DNA of 64,000 nt from Carex sylvatica. Its lineage: Eukaryota; Streptophyta; Magnoliopsida; Poales; Cyperaceae. The DNA lies in NCBI GenBank assembly GCA_964058845.1, contig CAXKVR010000003.1:124001-188000 (forward strand). Direction: 5' to 3'. Positions within the stretch are counted from its first letter, which is position 1, and each line of letters opens with the position of its first letter. The position numbers and the translations under genes were made by a program. This document shows positions 48,388 to 60,015 of this stretch, one piece after another. The notes beneath the pieces were generated by a model that saw nothing but the letters and a program-made list of their open reading frames with translations, made no database searches and was not told the origin of the DNA.

Positions 48388-48860
48388 TAACAAGATTAAT
48401 ACTCCATATCGCCTCTATGTCATCTCTCTCCTTCAGATCGTCTCCTCTTATCTTTTCCATATTACATCTCTATCATCTCTTTCCTCCAGATTTTCACAAG
48501 ATAAATACTGTAAAATCACAAGATGCATATTGTAAAATTAACAAGGTGAATACTGTAAAATGACAAGATCAATACTCTATATCGCCTCGCTTTCATCTTT
48601 CATCCATATCGTCTCTCTCAAATCGTCTCCTCATATCTCCTCCATATCGTCTCTCTCTCATCTCTCTCATCTCTCTCGTCCAGATTGTCACAAGATGAAT
48701 ACTGTAAAACTACAAGATGCATATTGTAAAACCACAAGGTGAATACTGTAAAACAACCCGATTATGCTCTAGATCGACTCCGTCCTCATCTCTCTCCTCC
48801 AGATTGCCTCTCTTAGATCGTCTCTCTCCTCCAGATCGCTCCTCCACAAGGTGAATGAAC
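48388..48860. repeat. Tandem repeat of about 180-190 bp units
   Basis: Units starting near 48388, 48563 and 48756 share the order ACAAGATTAATACTC, ATATCGCCTC, pyrimidine-rich TCTCTCCTCCAGAT, then ACAAGAT.AATACTGTAAAA, ACAAGATGCATATTGTAAAA and ACAAGGTGAATACTGTAAAA. The third unit is partial. The open frames here follow the repeat and are not genes. Confidence 0.75.
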
Positions 48861-49125
48861 TCATGCAGATTCTTCTTCAGTAGCGAAATTAATTTGAATG
48901 AACTCGCGAAATTGGTTTGAATAAAATCGGGCACATTGGGGAAGGAAGAAAATCGCCTAAGAAAGGAAATATTCAAAAAAAGAAATGAATGATCGGAGAA
49001 GGAAGGTTTAAATAGACAGAGATGAGAGCCCGTAGAAGGTGGGACCGGTTCGTTAAAATTAGTTAAGAGGCGGTGGATAAGGGTTTGTGGATAAAACGTG
49101 GACAATAATATGTGGATCAAAACCT
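48861..49125. other. Non-coding flank of the tandem repeat
   Basis: Contains part of a 136-codon minus-strand open frame (48710-49120) with biased Ser/Leu/Phe composition and no recognisable domain. It overlaps the tandem repeat. I do not support it as a gene. Confidence 0.35.
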
Positions 49126-49179
49126 TTTTTTTTTATATATATAGAGTTAAATAAAGTCATCAAACTATTTTTAATATTT

Positions 49180-49570
49180 AAGGAGGAATCCACTTATAGC
49201 ATTTGAAAGTTATAACATCTTACAATAATTTAGTTTTGCGATTTTCAAAGTTAAAATAGTCGATCCAAACTATTAAACCTGATCTCTATATTAAAATATG
49301 TTTTAAGATCAAATTTTACATGTCTTTTGAATTTTTTTACTTATTAATTATTTTACAAAATTGTTGTTTTTAGATAATTTTGAACCACTGAAAAATAACA
49401 GTTTTGTAAAATACTTAATAGTAAAAAATTTAAAAAATTATAAAATTTGATCTCCAAGTACATTTTAATATAGATATCATGTTGAACAGTTTGAACTGAC
49501 TATTTAGACTTTAAAAATTACAAAATAAAATTGTTGTAAGATAGTTCTTAAATTCACAAGAAGAGTATTG
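49180..49570. mobile_element. Hairpin MITE sharing the common core, diverged ends
   Basis: Inverted halves contain AGTCGATCCAAAC, TTAAGATCAAATTTTACATG and the mirrored AAAATTTGATCTCCAAGTAC, plus TTATAACATCTTACAATAATTT against its reverse near 49525-49545. It belongs to the same core group as the elements at 10.86, 22.59, 33.04 and 34.15 kb. Confidence 0.7.
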
Positions 49571-51095
49571 CCGCAAGAATTTCAAGAGCCGTTCCTCGAC
49601 ATTCAAATCATTCTGTATAAAAATAATTTGATGGTAGATTTAAATCGATCATTGTATTAAACAATCTAAACCAAATCTGATTTTAGATTAAAATAAATAA
49701 ATCAAGTCTGGCTTTTTACCATTAAATTAAATCATAAGGAACATGTGAGGCAGCTTACGGTCAAGCTTGATTTAGTATCTCGTAATCTGATATAGACATC
49801 CCAAATCTATTATGAGTGTTCTAATAAAATTAATGCAATTAACAATTGTCGTGAATATGATGCAATATACTTTGGATTTTCTTAAGGAATAATGAGTAGG
49901 GTTATAATCCGACATTTTTATTAATATCCAACTTTAATTAGAAATTATCAAATATGTCTCTCAAACCTTTTTTTTTTTTTTTTAAATGCCCAAACTGGCC
50001 ACCTAGTGGCCGGTTTAAAAAACAAAAAAATTAATTGGGAATATTTTTGTTTTTTAATTTTTTTTTTGAAGAAACTATGAAATTTGATTTTTTAAAAAAA
50101 ATATTTGTTATATTACTTTTTTGATGTATAATTAGCATAATTATAATTAAATATTTAAATAACATTTATCGCGTTATAGCGGAATGGATAAGAAAATAGC
50201 GCTATGCTTATATAGCGCCGCAATAGTGCAAAATAGCGCCGATAGCGTAATTAATCGTAATTTAAGACACTATGAAATCTTCGTCATTTAATGTATTTAC
50301 CGTATTTCTTTGCGTAATTTAGCTTATTTTTTCTCAGTGAAGATCACTTATCTCTTTGCGCAATTTAGCATAATTTAACATAATTTCAAGTAATTTAGCA
50401 TATTTTAGTATAATAATGCTAATTAAATATTATAATTAAGGTTCCAAATAGCACGCTATAGTGTCTTTAATGAAGCTAATTATACATTATAATCAACTAC
50501 CATATTATTTTTCTATTGTAAATTATTTATTAATCTTCGTACTTAAGATTCAGATTCGGTAATCTTCGAAATAAAAAGTTTGTTATGAATTTGTAACATA
50601 TCATCAAAGCACTGCTAAAAGATTTTTTTTTTTTTTTTTTTTTGCAATATGCATGTTAAATGCACATGTATAGCCTCATAAAAACGAAAAAAAAATGCGC
50701 ATGTATGGACACCAAATGACCGTTTAGTATCTTTCAAAATATAGTAGAAATAATAGATAATTTTACTTTTTTGGACATTATTTATCGTATTTTAATGCCA
50801 ATATATTAATTTTGGATAAAGTAACTTAATTTATATTATAATTATGATAATAAAGGTGCAAATCAAAATGATTGAATTCTTTATTTATAATTTCCATAAA
50901 TATAGACCTGCCATTTGCATTAATTGCTAATACCTCCAATGTTTTCTTATAATAATAATTTAATCTAAAATATATACTGGAAGAAGAATTTATTAAGGAC
51001 AAAGTTGGTACAAAAAATTTATTAAGGACAAAGTTGGTACAAAAGAGAAAAAATTTCTTTGAGAATATTAGAGTTCTTGCTTTCAAAATAGCACA
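49571..51095. other. Intergenic, no gene seen
   Basis: AT-rich. A patch at 50165-50245 repeats ATAGCG/CGCTAT words and a related TAAGGTTCCAAATAGC motif occurs near 50438. These probably mark a small degraded DNA transposon. A perfect 23-24 bp direct repeat (AATTTATTAAGGACAAAGTTGG, cut here) occurs at about 50987 and 51017. Confidence 0.45.
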
Positions 51096-51305
51096 CCTTC
51101 CGGATTTGTATCCTCTCAGATATTGCAGAGGGTTACCCTCACTTTACGGTTTGAGATTAAATCTCAAACCGGTTTGGAATTCGGAATGACATAGGGGGCA
51201 GTATTATTGGACTTTGAAATTCGTGCCGAGTTAAAAATAACGGTCAAAATCTAGTTATTGTAAAAGATTCCCTTATCAGGTATTGGAGAGGTTGTGAATT
51301 CCCCA
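51096..51305. mobile_element. Diverged relative of the family-1 MITE
   Basis: The left end has GATTTGTATCCTCTCAGATA and the right end has the reverse of ACAACCTCTCCAATACCTGA. The middle carries CTTTGAAATTCGTG, close to CTTTGAGATTCGTG in the two 9-bp-duplication MITEs at 20957 and 30945. No target duplication is visible. Confidence 0.5.
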
Positions 51306-51688
51306 CCTCCTTTTAGAAAATGAAGCAAGTAAAAAGAGAAAGTAAAAGTCACAATATTTATCTATAGGAAATCTAATTATGGATATGAAAAGAAATTAAT
51401 TAAATTTTACATGTCCAGCAAGTGTCTTCATCCACAAAACTCACTATTCAGATAAAAACACAACTTCAATCCCAACAAAAATAGGATAATTATCTTTGGT
51501 ATATAGCATAATTAAGGTATAATAATGGCTAACATCACCATTACTAACATGGTAGCTAGGTTGAGTATCACTACTCCCAGAGACGAAGTACTTGACTTAA
51601 TTGCATGAGGTGTTTGTGGCCTGGAAAAGGAAATTAGCATTAACATAAATTCACAAAATTGGGGAAGGAACAAGCTTATTTTGCTAAA

Positions 51689-52071
51689 GAGTAAGGCTTG
51701 GGTGCTATGGATAGCATTAGGTCATTTGTGCTACGGCTTCAAAAATCTATCATATACATTTTAAACTTCGATTTAAGTAACTCAGTAAATTAGTTATATA
51801 ATGAACTTGTAGAATACCAAATTTTACTATTTTTTATGATTTATGAGAGATGACAAAAAATAACCTAAAATATTGACAATTTTCTTTTATTTTGAAGTTA
51901 TTTTTGTCATCTTTCGTAAATCATAAAAAATAGTAAAAATTGGTATTCTACAAGTACATTATATAACTAATTTACTAAGCTACTTAGATCGAAGTTTAAA
52001 GTTTATACGATATATCTTTTAGACCATGGCATGGAAGGCCTTATGCTATCCATAGCACCTAAGCCTTGCTC
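51689..52071. mobile_element. 383-bp MITE with 9-bp target duplication, 3' of the SKS gene
   Basis: TTTGCTAAA is present at 51680-51688 and 52072-52080. The ends are inverted: GAGTAAGGCTTGGGTGCTAT against the reverse of CACCTAAGCCTTGCTC. The arms continue as a long hairpin (TTAGTTATATAATG.ACTTGTAGAATACC mirrored). It lies 131 bp past the stop of the SKU5-like gene and may fall in its 3' UTR or terminator region. Confidence 0.92.
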
Positions 52072-52202
52072 TTTGCTAAAATCCTAGTCTGGTATTCTGA
52101 ATAATTCATATTGGTGTCTACTGATGCACACTGGTAGGATCAGCTTACTCAACCAATGGAACTTGGTAGACTAGGGTTAGCACTCATTGATGGAATTTTT
52201 TT

Positions 52203-55200
52203 TTACCGTTGGAGTTTGCTTAGAAGACCACAATACAAAACATTATGTGGCACCATCATCTCTGTTCTGTTATAGCCACCAGGGTCGGCTACTCTGACAT
52301 AAACCTCTTCGCCTAGATACCATTTGTCAAGATTCTCCGATCGCAGATTCCAGAATCCGACATTGTCTAGAGACACTAATACTGCTGTCCATGCTCCCGG
52401 AAAGACCTATTGTTACCAAAAAAAAAAAAAAGTAAATAAAGCAGAAAATGTAAAATACAGAGGATCAACTAAATTGAAGTCAGAAAATTGTATTTGGCTT
52501 AGAACCTGAGTTGTTGTGCGAGAAACAGCATCCCATTTATTGTATATAGCTCTGCTATTCTTCGACCACTCCCCGTAGTCCATCCTAAAATCCATAAATA
52601 TCTTCATCAGAAGATAGAATATCAAGACCATATGATGAGAGATGACATTGATTAAAAAGAAAAGGAAAAAGAGAGCATAAAGATCATATATATACCCAAC
52701 AACAAAAAATGCATATCCATCCAAGTGGAAGGTGCGAATTGTGGTATCATTATTCTCAAAAACAATCTCAATAAACCCCTTATAAGAAGCATTAATAGCA
52801 GATCTACCCAACCGAGGCTGCCTATTCTTTGGCCTAGCAGGGAAGTCTAGTGTATAAACCCCTTCCAACTCATGTAGATCTGCTAGTCTCAAAGGAGTGT
52901 CAGGCGATATGTACGAGATTCCATTAAGTGTTGAAAGCCTCTTTTCATTTATGTAAAGTGGTGGCATGCTTCTTATCAAGTATGTATGAGTTATGTTTAT
53001 TGAACCATAGTGGAATGATCCCTGAGGATTCGGCCGGGCGGCACCAGCACTTGTGTTCATCCTGAAAATTGTGCATCCGATATAGAGCATTAGTTGGATA
53101 TATCTTTTTGATTTCAAAGTACACATATATATACCAAAAAAATAAAAAACTTACTTGATTGTTTTAGCTTGGTCCATGGAATAGGACCGATAATAGATGT
53201 CATTTGGAGGGTCAGGGAGTGGGCCTGATGCAGCCACTTGTGAAATTGAATAATGTAAAACCGCAACACCAATAACCCTAGCCCAAGCTGGCTCAGCCGA
53301 CTCATTGACAAATCTCGCACTGGCCACAATGTAATAGTCGGAGCTTGCATCTTGATCCATTGTAACTAAAAAGGAGTATGACTGACCCACATGTATGTCT
53401 AAGTTGGTGTAGTTCTGTTGGATTGTGTAGGTGCCTTCAGCTTCCACTAGTAGTAGATTGTGGCTTTGGATTCTAAAGTTCAGACTAGTGGAGGTGCCAA
53501 TGTTGTGAACCCGGATCCGGTATGTCTTTCCTGTGTACAATTAAAAATTAGGTTAGTGCTATTGTGCCATGCAGCCTCAGAAATCTGGTTTCCAGTCCAA
53601 TGAACATGGATCTGAATTTCAGACCTGACCTTAACTGACCCAAAAATAAACCTCCATCAAAAACCAAAAGGGTCTGGAACCGACCCAAAAATAAACCCCC
53701 ATAAAAAATCCCGATACAATTACAAAAAGATCAACTGAAGTTTCAAGCCATTAATCATTAATCATTAATCATGAACCCAACCGATCCATAATCCAAATCA
53801 AAACTGAAACCCAAATTTGAAATTTATTCAGGTGCCATAACTTAATTTCTAACTTAAGCTTTTGATTTCAGGCAGATAGTGCAATATGTATACTGACATG
53901 ACAAGAGTACAATAAGACACAAAATAGTACGAAAATGTAAGTAACAATAATGCAACTTCTCACCTGATTCAACATTTATAGTTTCATGATCAAAAGTCTT
54001 TGGTGCCAGTGTGGGATTATATGGTCCCTTGCCATTAATCAAAACTCCATCAGGTATCCCCAGATCTTTTCCTTCATCTAGCAGCTTTCTCAAATCCTAC
54101 AAAAAATATATGAACAGTTTCCTAAATTATCTGATACCAAACAAAGAGAGGCAAATACCAGACTCTAAAAGCTGAACTTACTGTGTGATTTTGGGTGTAC
54201 CAGTCTCCGATAAAAATTGTGAAATCGCCATCAGGCTCGGCAAATGGCGCTGGTATAGTATTGCGGTTGTTAACTGTGACAGGCCCGAATCCACCAGCAG
54301 TCCGTTGGAGGCCCAACGAAGGGAAGTAGAAGAAGCTTCCAATCTGGTCCTTGACCTGGAACTGGTATGTCCAGTTCCAGCCTGGTGGTATCGGGCAGTT
54401 GGTACCAAGCACTCCATCTTGCCAACTGTTCCTTCTGTGTTGCAATCCATCCCTACAATAAGATGCAGCAAGGTGGCACCTAAATTTTCCTCCTTTTCAA
54501 CTTCTAACTATAGAACTTACAAAATTCTGCATTACAACAACAAGCAACTTTTCTTTTTCTTTTCCTTGGAGTGAGGCATGGACAAATCTGGCAAACTAAT
54601 TGTGTTTCAATTTCAAATTGAAAAAATGAATTTTTGGATAACCATAAATAAGGTTGATGGTGCTTGAACTATTCATTCTGCATATATAACCATGTGTGTG
54701 CGTAAGAAAGAAGGGTGCTAAACAAAAATATTGGAAGTTTAGGGATTATCATATGATCAGATGAAGCTTAGATACTCGAATAAAACAAGTTTTCACATCA
54801 AATTATAAAATTATAAAGGATAAATGCTGGAGAAATTGTGTACCAGGTGAGTAAGAGCGGCTCGTCCAAGCCATTTAAAACATTGACGACCGCATTCCAA
54901 TTGGTGGTGGTGTTAATTAAAGGCCCTGGAATAGTCCCATTAACTGTAATTACCTACAAATTGCATCAATAGCAATCTTAAGTTCCCATAAAAAAGTCAC
55001 ATTCTTTTCAGAAACAAAAAGAAAAAATAGAGAATAAAAAACGCAGTTCAATTATTTTAAACAAGTGCAATGCCATCAGAAAGTTTAATTCATATTTTCA
55101 ATGCAATAAACCAGCTAAAATCTGTGAATTATTTATGAAATTATAAACCTTCTAGAAAGGACGGAAGAGGTATGAACAAGTAAAAAAGGGAAAAGGAATC

Positions 55201-55632
55201 TCTAGATTGTGACAAGCGTTCTTAGTTTACATAAAACTCGGAATAAACACCAATTGACACACAAAATTTAGAACTTTTCTTTCTCCATAGTCCCTATCAG
55301 TCTCAGAAATATTAATTTGACATAGAAAATCTATGAACTATTAGAAATGCAGCATTTGAGATTTCTTCTCAGAGAAAACAACAAAATTGAAAAAAAAAAA
55401 AAAAAAAAAGATCTCAACATTTCGGGAATGCATACAAATGTGAAAAGATTACAAAAAATAGGGCTTTTTTGAACACCTTTTGAGGCACTCCTAGTGGGCT
55501 TAGAACCTTGTAATAAACCTCTAAGTAGTAATACCCCGTGGTATTCGCAGAGATAGAGAAAGAGAGAGAGAGCGAAAAGAAGACTGAAGCGGCGCACAGT
55601 AGCACAGCCGGAGGCAGCCTGGATAGGCACAT
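52203..55632 (-). CDS. SKU5-similar (SKS) multicopper-oxidase-like protein
   Basis: Eight exons: 55632-55477, 54953-54844, 54452-54182, 54096-53964, 53530-53155, 53061-52696, 52584-52506 and 52406-52203. The total is 1695 nt, or 564 residues, with all splice sites GT..AG and phases consistent. Residues 1 to about 29 form a signal peptide. Three cupredoxin regions follow, with VNGTIPGPLINTTTNWNAVV, QHRRNSWQDGVLGTNCPIPP, VKDQIGSFFYFPSLGLQRTA, GDWYTQNHT, VLINGKGPYN, and finally FHLDGYAFFVVGMDYGEWS. The canonical copper ligands of laccases are missing (FHLDGY instead of FHLHGH, no HCHIxWH), as in the SKU5/SKS family. So it is probably not a redox laccase but an extracellular or cell-surface glycoprotein acting in directional growth or pollen-tube processes. 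The start may lie a few codons downstream. The nearest SKS subclass was not resolved. Confidence 0.93.
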
Positions 55633-55639
55633 GTTAGTG

Positions 55640-58600
55640 GTAGCGGCGCACGATTAATGGTATAAGAAAGAGATACGAAATTCAGTAAACGCTGGTCTCA
55701 AATTTGCTCTGTTTCTGGTTTCTATTCTCTTCCTTCTCTGCCTTGTTGTTTTGTCGTGACTCGAGAACTCCAAACAAGACGAATGGAGCCACTTGTAGCC
55801 CTTTTAAATGGAAAGGGATCACGCGATTGTTCCTTCATGAGCTCGGCCTATCATACACCAAAATATATAGTCAATCTAAGAGTATCGTTCAAATAAATTG
55901 AGTTCGTTTGCTTTAATCAGACGGTTGAATTGAGAGCAGAAAAAGGAGGAATAGTTATACAATGTATATATATTGCAATTTAAAGCAAATGTGATTTCTT
56001 GACAGAAAAAAAAAATGATGGAGATATGTGTTTGAATTAAATTATTTCAGTATAATTCAGACATAAATTGTCAGTAAAAGATCAATTTTATATTCAGACA
56101 GTAAGCACAATCTTTTGTAAGATTTTTCATATTGCAAAATAATTCTTATTATATAATTATGTTCATATGAAGAACTAGAAAACAAGTTGTTAGCTAGGAT
56201 TAATATGTGAATTATATTAAGATTCTTATTTTAAACAAAAGCTTTTATTAATCATAATAAAATAATTATCTATTTATTTATTTATTTTGTTGAAAACATA
56301 TACTTCAGAAGGATTATTGTAAATGTTCTTTTTGTTGTTGTTGTTGCATAATCTACATTTACTACTGTGCTCCAAATCCAGGAATGCTGAGTTGGTTCTA
56401 ATTTCTCCGATGAAGGAAAGAAATCCTTAAAAGGATCCGCTCTATTAAGGCAATATCAATGAGGTAAGAAGAATAATAATCACTTTCTCTTATTGCCTAT
56501 TCATATCTCTGATTGTTGGATTAAGAGACGAGAGATTTTGGCCGTCCGATCGTTTTGTTGCCGTTTTTGTTAAAGGCTGTCAGTCTTTTTCTTGAATAGA
56601 CCCGGTCTACAAAATCCAAGCACCCGGAAGAATCTGAGAAAATGCCAAGGATCTTCTCTCCCCGATATAGTCCAGGTGCATTCGAACTTTATTTGAAACG
56701 GAATTTTTGTTTTGTTTTTAAAGACAAAAGTAACGCCAAATAAGTTGCAACTGCAGCGGCTGATAGAAGTTCGGTTACGAGATGAAGAACAGCAAACATG
56801 AAAACGGAGCGGTATATAATGGACATGTCACATGATTTTGCATTTCAGAGTCCTATACAATCTTTCTTTTATTGCAATTGAGAGTTGGGATTTGGAAACT
56901 TGAAGAAACATCCCACAATAACAGAAAAGACGAAGGAAGAACAAATAGCCCAATGGGGTGCATTATTGGAGAAGATGTGAATTCTTATATTTTGTAGCAA
57001 GGAAAGAAAAGCAAATTGCTTCTGTGAGTTGATACGGTATGCGTTTAAAAATATAGATGATATGTTTTGAGATTCTTGCATTGTCAAGTTAAAAGAACTA
57101 ATCTGGACCGTTTATTTGTAATTTGCTTTAGTCAGTTAATTACCTGGGACTGGGGTGATCAGAATTCCTTTCAAGGGACCTGACTTGAGTACAATTTGCT
57201 TCAATTACCTCCCAACCGAGTGATTGGAATTTAGTGCCATATGTAGATATAGGAGGTTCGTTTTGAGAAGATGTGGAACCACTAATGTACATTTCATTGA
57301 AAATTTTGAAATTTCCCACTGCTGTCTGAATTTTAACGATTTTTTATGCATTTTCTGATAATCACAACATTAAAAATCATGGTCAAGTAAGCTATCTTCA
57401 TATCTAATTAACTACAAGTCTCTCTGCACTGCACATATCTTTCTCGAACTTCTTTGACCTTTCTTTAGAAATATATTGACAAGATCAAATATCTGTTTAT
57501 GTTCAAATAAAAAAATAAGCACCACAACTTTAAAGGCTTGTAAAGAAGATAATACAAACTACTATATATGAGAGGTACGTACTGCAAACCAGTAGGCAAA
57601 CATAATTAAAAAAATAATCTCCACCAATAATAAGAAAAATAATGTTTTTTTCTCGTTCCTAGTTCCTAGTAAAAATTTAACAAAACTGAAAGGAATTGCT
57701 AAATTGGTCAAATATTTTTCCAGCCTCATTGCAGGCCAGAGTTTCTCGTACCTTGCATACAAGTGATTCCTGAATATATATTTCCGGTACAAGTGATGAT
57801 CCAAAACAGCAATCAATTAAAAGAAAGACTGGGACAATTAAGTATTGATTGTGAAGGCTGAATATCGCCACCATGGTCAACAGTTCATAAACGGTTAAAA
57901 TAAGCAACCACACTTGCATGAATTTTTGGCATTGCTTATAATTAATTTAAGCTAAAATAAGCAACGACACTATGTAGTATTGACTGTGTAGCATCAAGTG
58001 ATAGCTCGTTCCACATCTTCGGATCACACGCTACATATATAGTCATGAAAGAATGGACTTGACCAGGTATGATAGTTGAGGCAGATTGAACCTAACAAAG
58101 GGTTTTGAATAGCAAAGGTAGCACTTAAGAATGATAGTTAAGGGGCCATAATTTAGACTTCAAATGAATATTTGAGAGCCAATCAATACTGTCATTCTTT
58201 ACAATATTTTTGTGTAACTTAAAAGAGATGATAAACCTGTATAGTACACCATCATGAAGAAGTATAAGTTGACCAAGAACAAGAAACACTGAAACCCACA
58301 AAATGTTCACACAAATTCTACAAATTTGCCCAAAAAGAAATAAGAGATGCATGAAGATAATACAATGAACAGATATTAAAGAACTCTAGCCAAAGTAAAC
58401 ATGGATTATTTTATGCCGATATGAAATGAGAACGAAGCAAAAAAGAAAAAAAGTCATTGTTCCATTTTTTATACTTGAAGTTGATGCATACTGAGAATAT
58501 CTGAAGTTGAATGACAAGCTTTTCATTTAATTTATAATTTCTTTTTATTGGCGGTATCATTATAAACTAGATACTTGACCTAACAAACATGGATCTTAAA

Positions 58601-59560
58601 CCAATCAAATAAGGTCTAAATAGCCCACTTTTGATACTTGGTCTTACTGTATAAGTTGTGTGTAATCATTGTAAATCATATTTCATAATATACATGGGAG
58701 TGAAACTACACTACATTTTAAGAAAAAAGAAATTCAGAAAGTAATTTGAACCTATCATCAAATAATGGTGAGTAGGAAATTCTTAATTTTCTTTTAAGAC
58801 TACCTCCTACTTTTAGTAAGGAAATATTCACTATAAATGAATATGAACCATCTAAACAAAATTGTGTATTGGAGTATATACCTCTTCATCGGTCAAGAAA
58901 CAAATTATGATATGACCTAACAGATTAAAACATACTCCTTTCGATCCAAACCTGATCCAACTTAAAACCAACAATTACTAACACCAAAACCTGATAATCT
59001 GATTATATGTCCTGTCTAATCAGAAAAAAGACAAATGCATACTCCAAAACAATTTTGACTGAAATATCTAAAAACAAACATATCTTGCAACCAACGAAAC
59101 CAAATCAGAGTCAATTGAAGCCGAGCTCCCAAAGAGCCCAATATTGGAACTGTTCCTTAAACTAAACCCACAATGACCTAAATTCTGTTGGACCTGAATG
59201 AATAGATCCAACCTGAAGTTCGCCACATCTATATGTACCCTACCACTATACCTCACAAAATAACAGAACATCATGTCAAACACTACAAAAAATAAAGGAA
59301 AATTAGCTGTAATTTACTGTTCTAAATCACAACCCCATGTCCCAAAGAACAAAGAAAAACTATTTTAAAGATACCACAACTAAGGTCCATAGTTGTTACT
59401 TTCATCTATAAGGGTGTTCTCCAAAATTTGGTTGTGGAATGAATGAAACAAGTGGAACTACCTCTGCGAAGGGAAGTGGTCGAATACTTGTCAGATGCAC
59501 ATGAATAGTTGGGAGAAAGGAAAGGAAATTTGAATTCTTTTTTTTTAAAGAAGCAGAAGT
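55640..59560. other. SKS upstream region and further intergenic DNA
   Basis: No gene can be supported. Short protein-like stretches occur on the minus strand at about 57134-57168 (GPLKGILITPVP, between plausible AG and GT) and 57720-57800 (KYIFRNHLYARYEKLWPAM). No family was recognised and no continuous model can be built. Confidence 0.4.
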
Positions 59561-59564
59561 GGGG

Positions 59565-59785
59565 GATGTATGGGAAACAAATCTACTGCGATCCAAATTG
59601 GATGAACGGTACTCTGAAATCTCTGTTTTTTCAAATCTAACTGTCGATTTATTTTGAGATGCGTGCACAGAAAAATTAACTGTTTGGAGATGCTTGCACA
59701 GAAAAAGTTGAACGGCTAGATTTGGAAAAGCAGGGATTTCAAGGTACTGTTCATCAAATTCGGATCGCAGCAGATTTCATTCCAG
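59565..59785. mobile_element. Foldback element
   Basis: Inverted arms: ATCTACTGCGATCCAAATTG, then GATGAACGGTACTCTGAAAT and CAAATCTAACTGT, are all mirrored at 59700-59780. The centre has two direct copies of a GAGATGCGTGCACAGAAAAA-like word. Confidence 0.7.
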
Positions 59786-59937
59786 GATGTATGTGCTAAT
59801 TTCCGCTAATAGAGGGCATACATTTCATGTTACTCATTTTGTAAGGGTATATATCATATTCTGAGGTGTTGTAGGGGCATGAGAAGAAATTTGTCCTTAG
59901 AATGATATTTATTTAAGGATGACAAGGATTAACATAC

Positions 59938-60015
59938 CAGAGCTATTCCAGGATCCTCTCCTCTTTTGAGGGCAGCTTCTATCTCAGGATCACCAGAGTG
60001 GTTGCGTGCCCAATC
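59938..60015 (-). pseudogene. Orphan exon-like segment, 26 codons, family unknown
   Basis: Between an AG acceptor (ACTATGCAG) and a GT donor (CTCTGGTATG), exactly 78 nt encode DWARNHSGDPEIEAALKRGE followed by DPGIAL. The composition (charged, non-repetitive, protein-like) and the perfect splice borders are unlike the surrounding AT-rich DNA. I do not recognise the protein. It may be an exon of a minus-strand gene whose other exons are too short or degraded to see, or a captured or relic exon. Confidence 0.4.

Noticed and set aside
48710..49120. 136-codon minus-strand open frame
   Set aside because: Composition is biased, it overlaps a tandem repeat, and it has no recognisable domain.
55331..55630. 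Alternative open frame overlapping SKS exon 1 (99 codons)
   Set aside because: The other frame gives the conserved signal peptide and the SPLGVPQK junction that joins correctly to exon 2.
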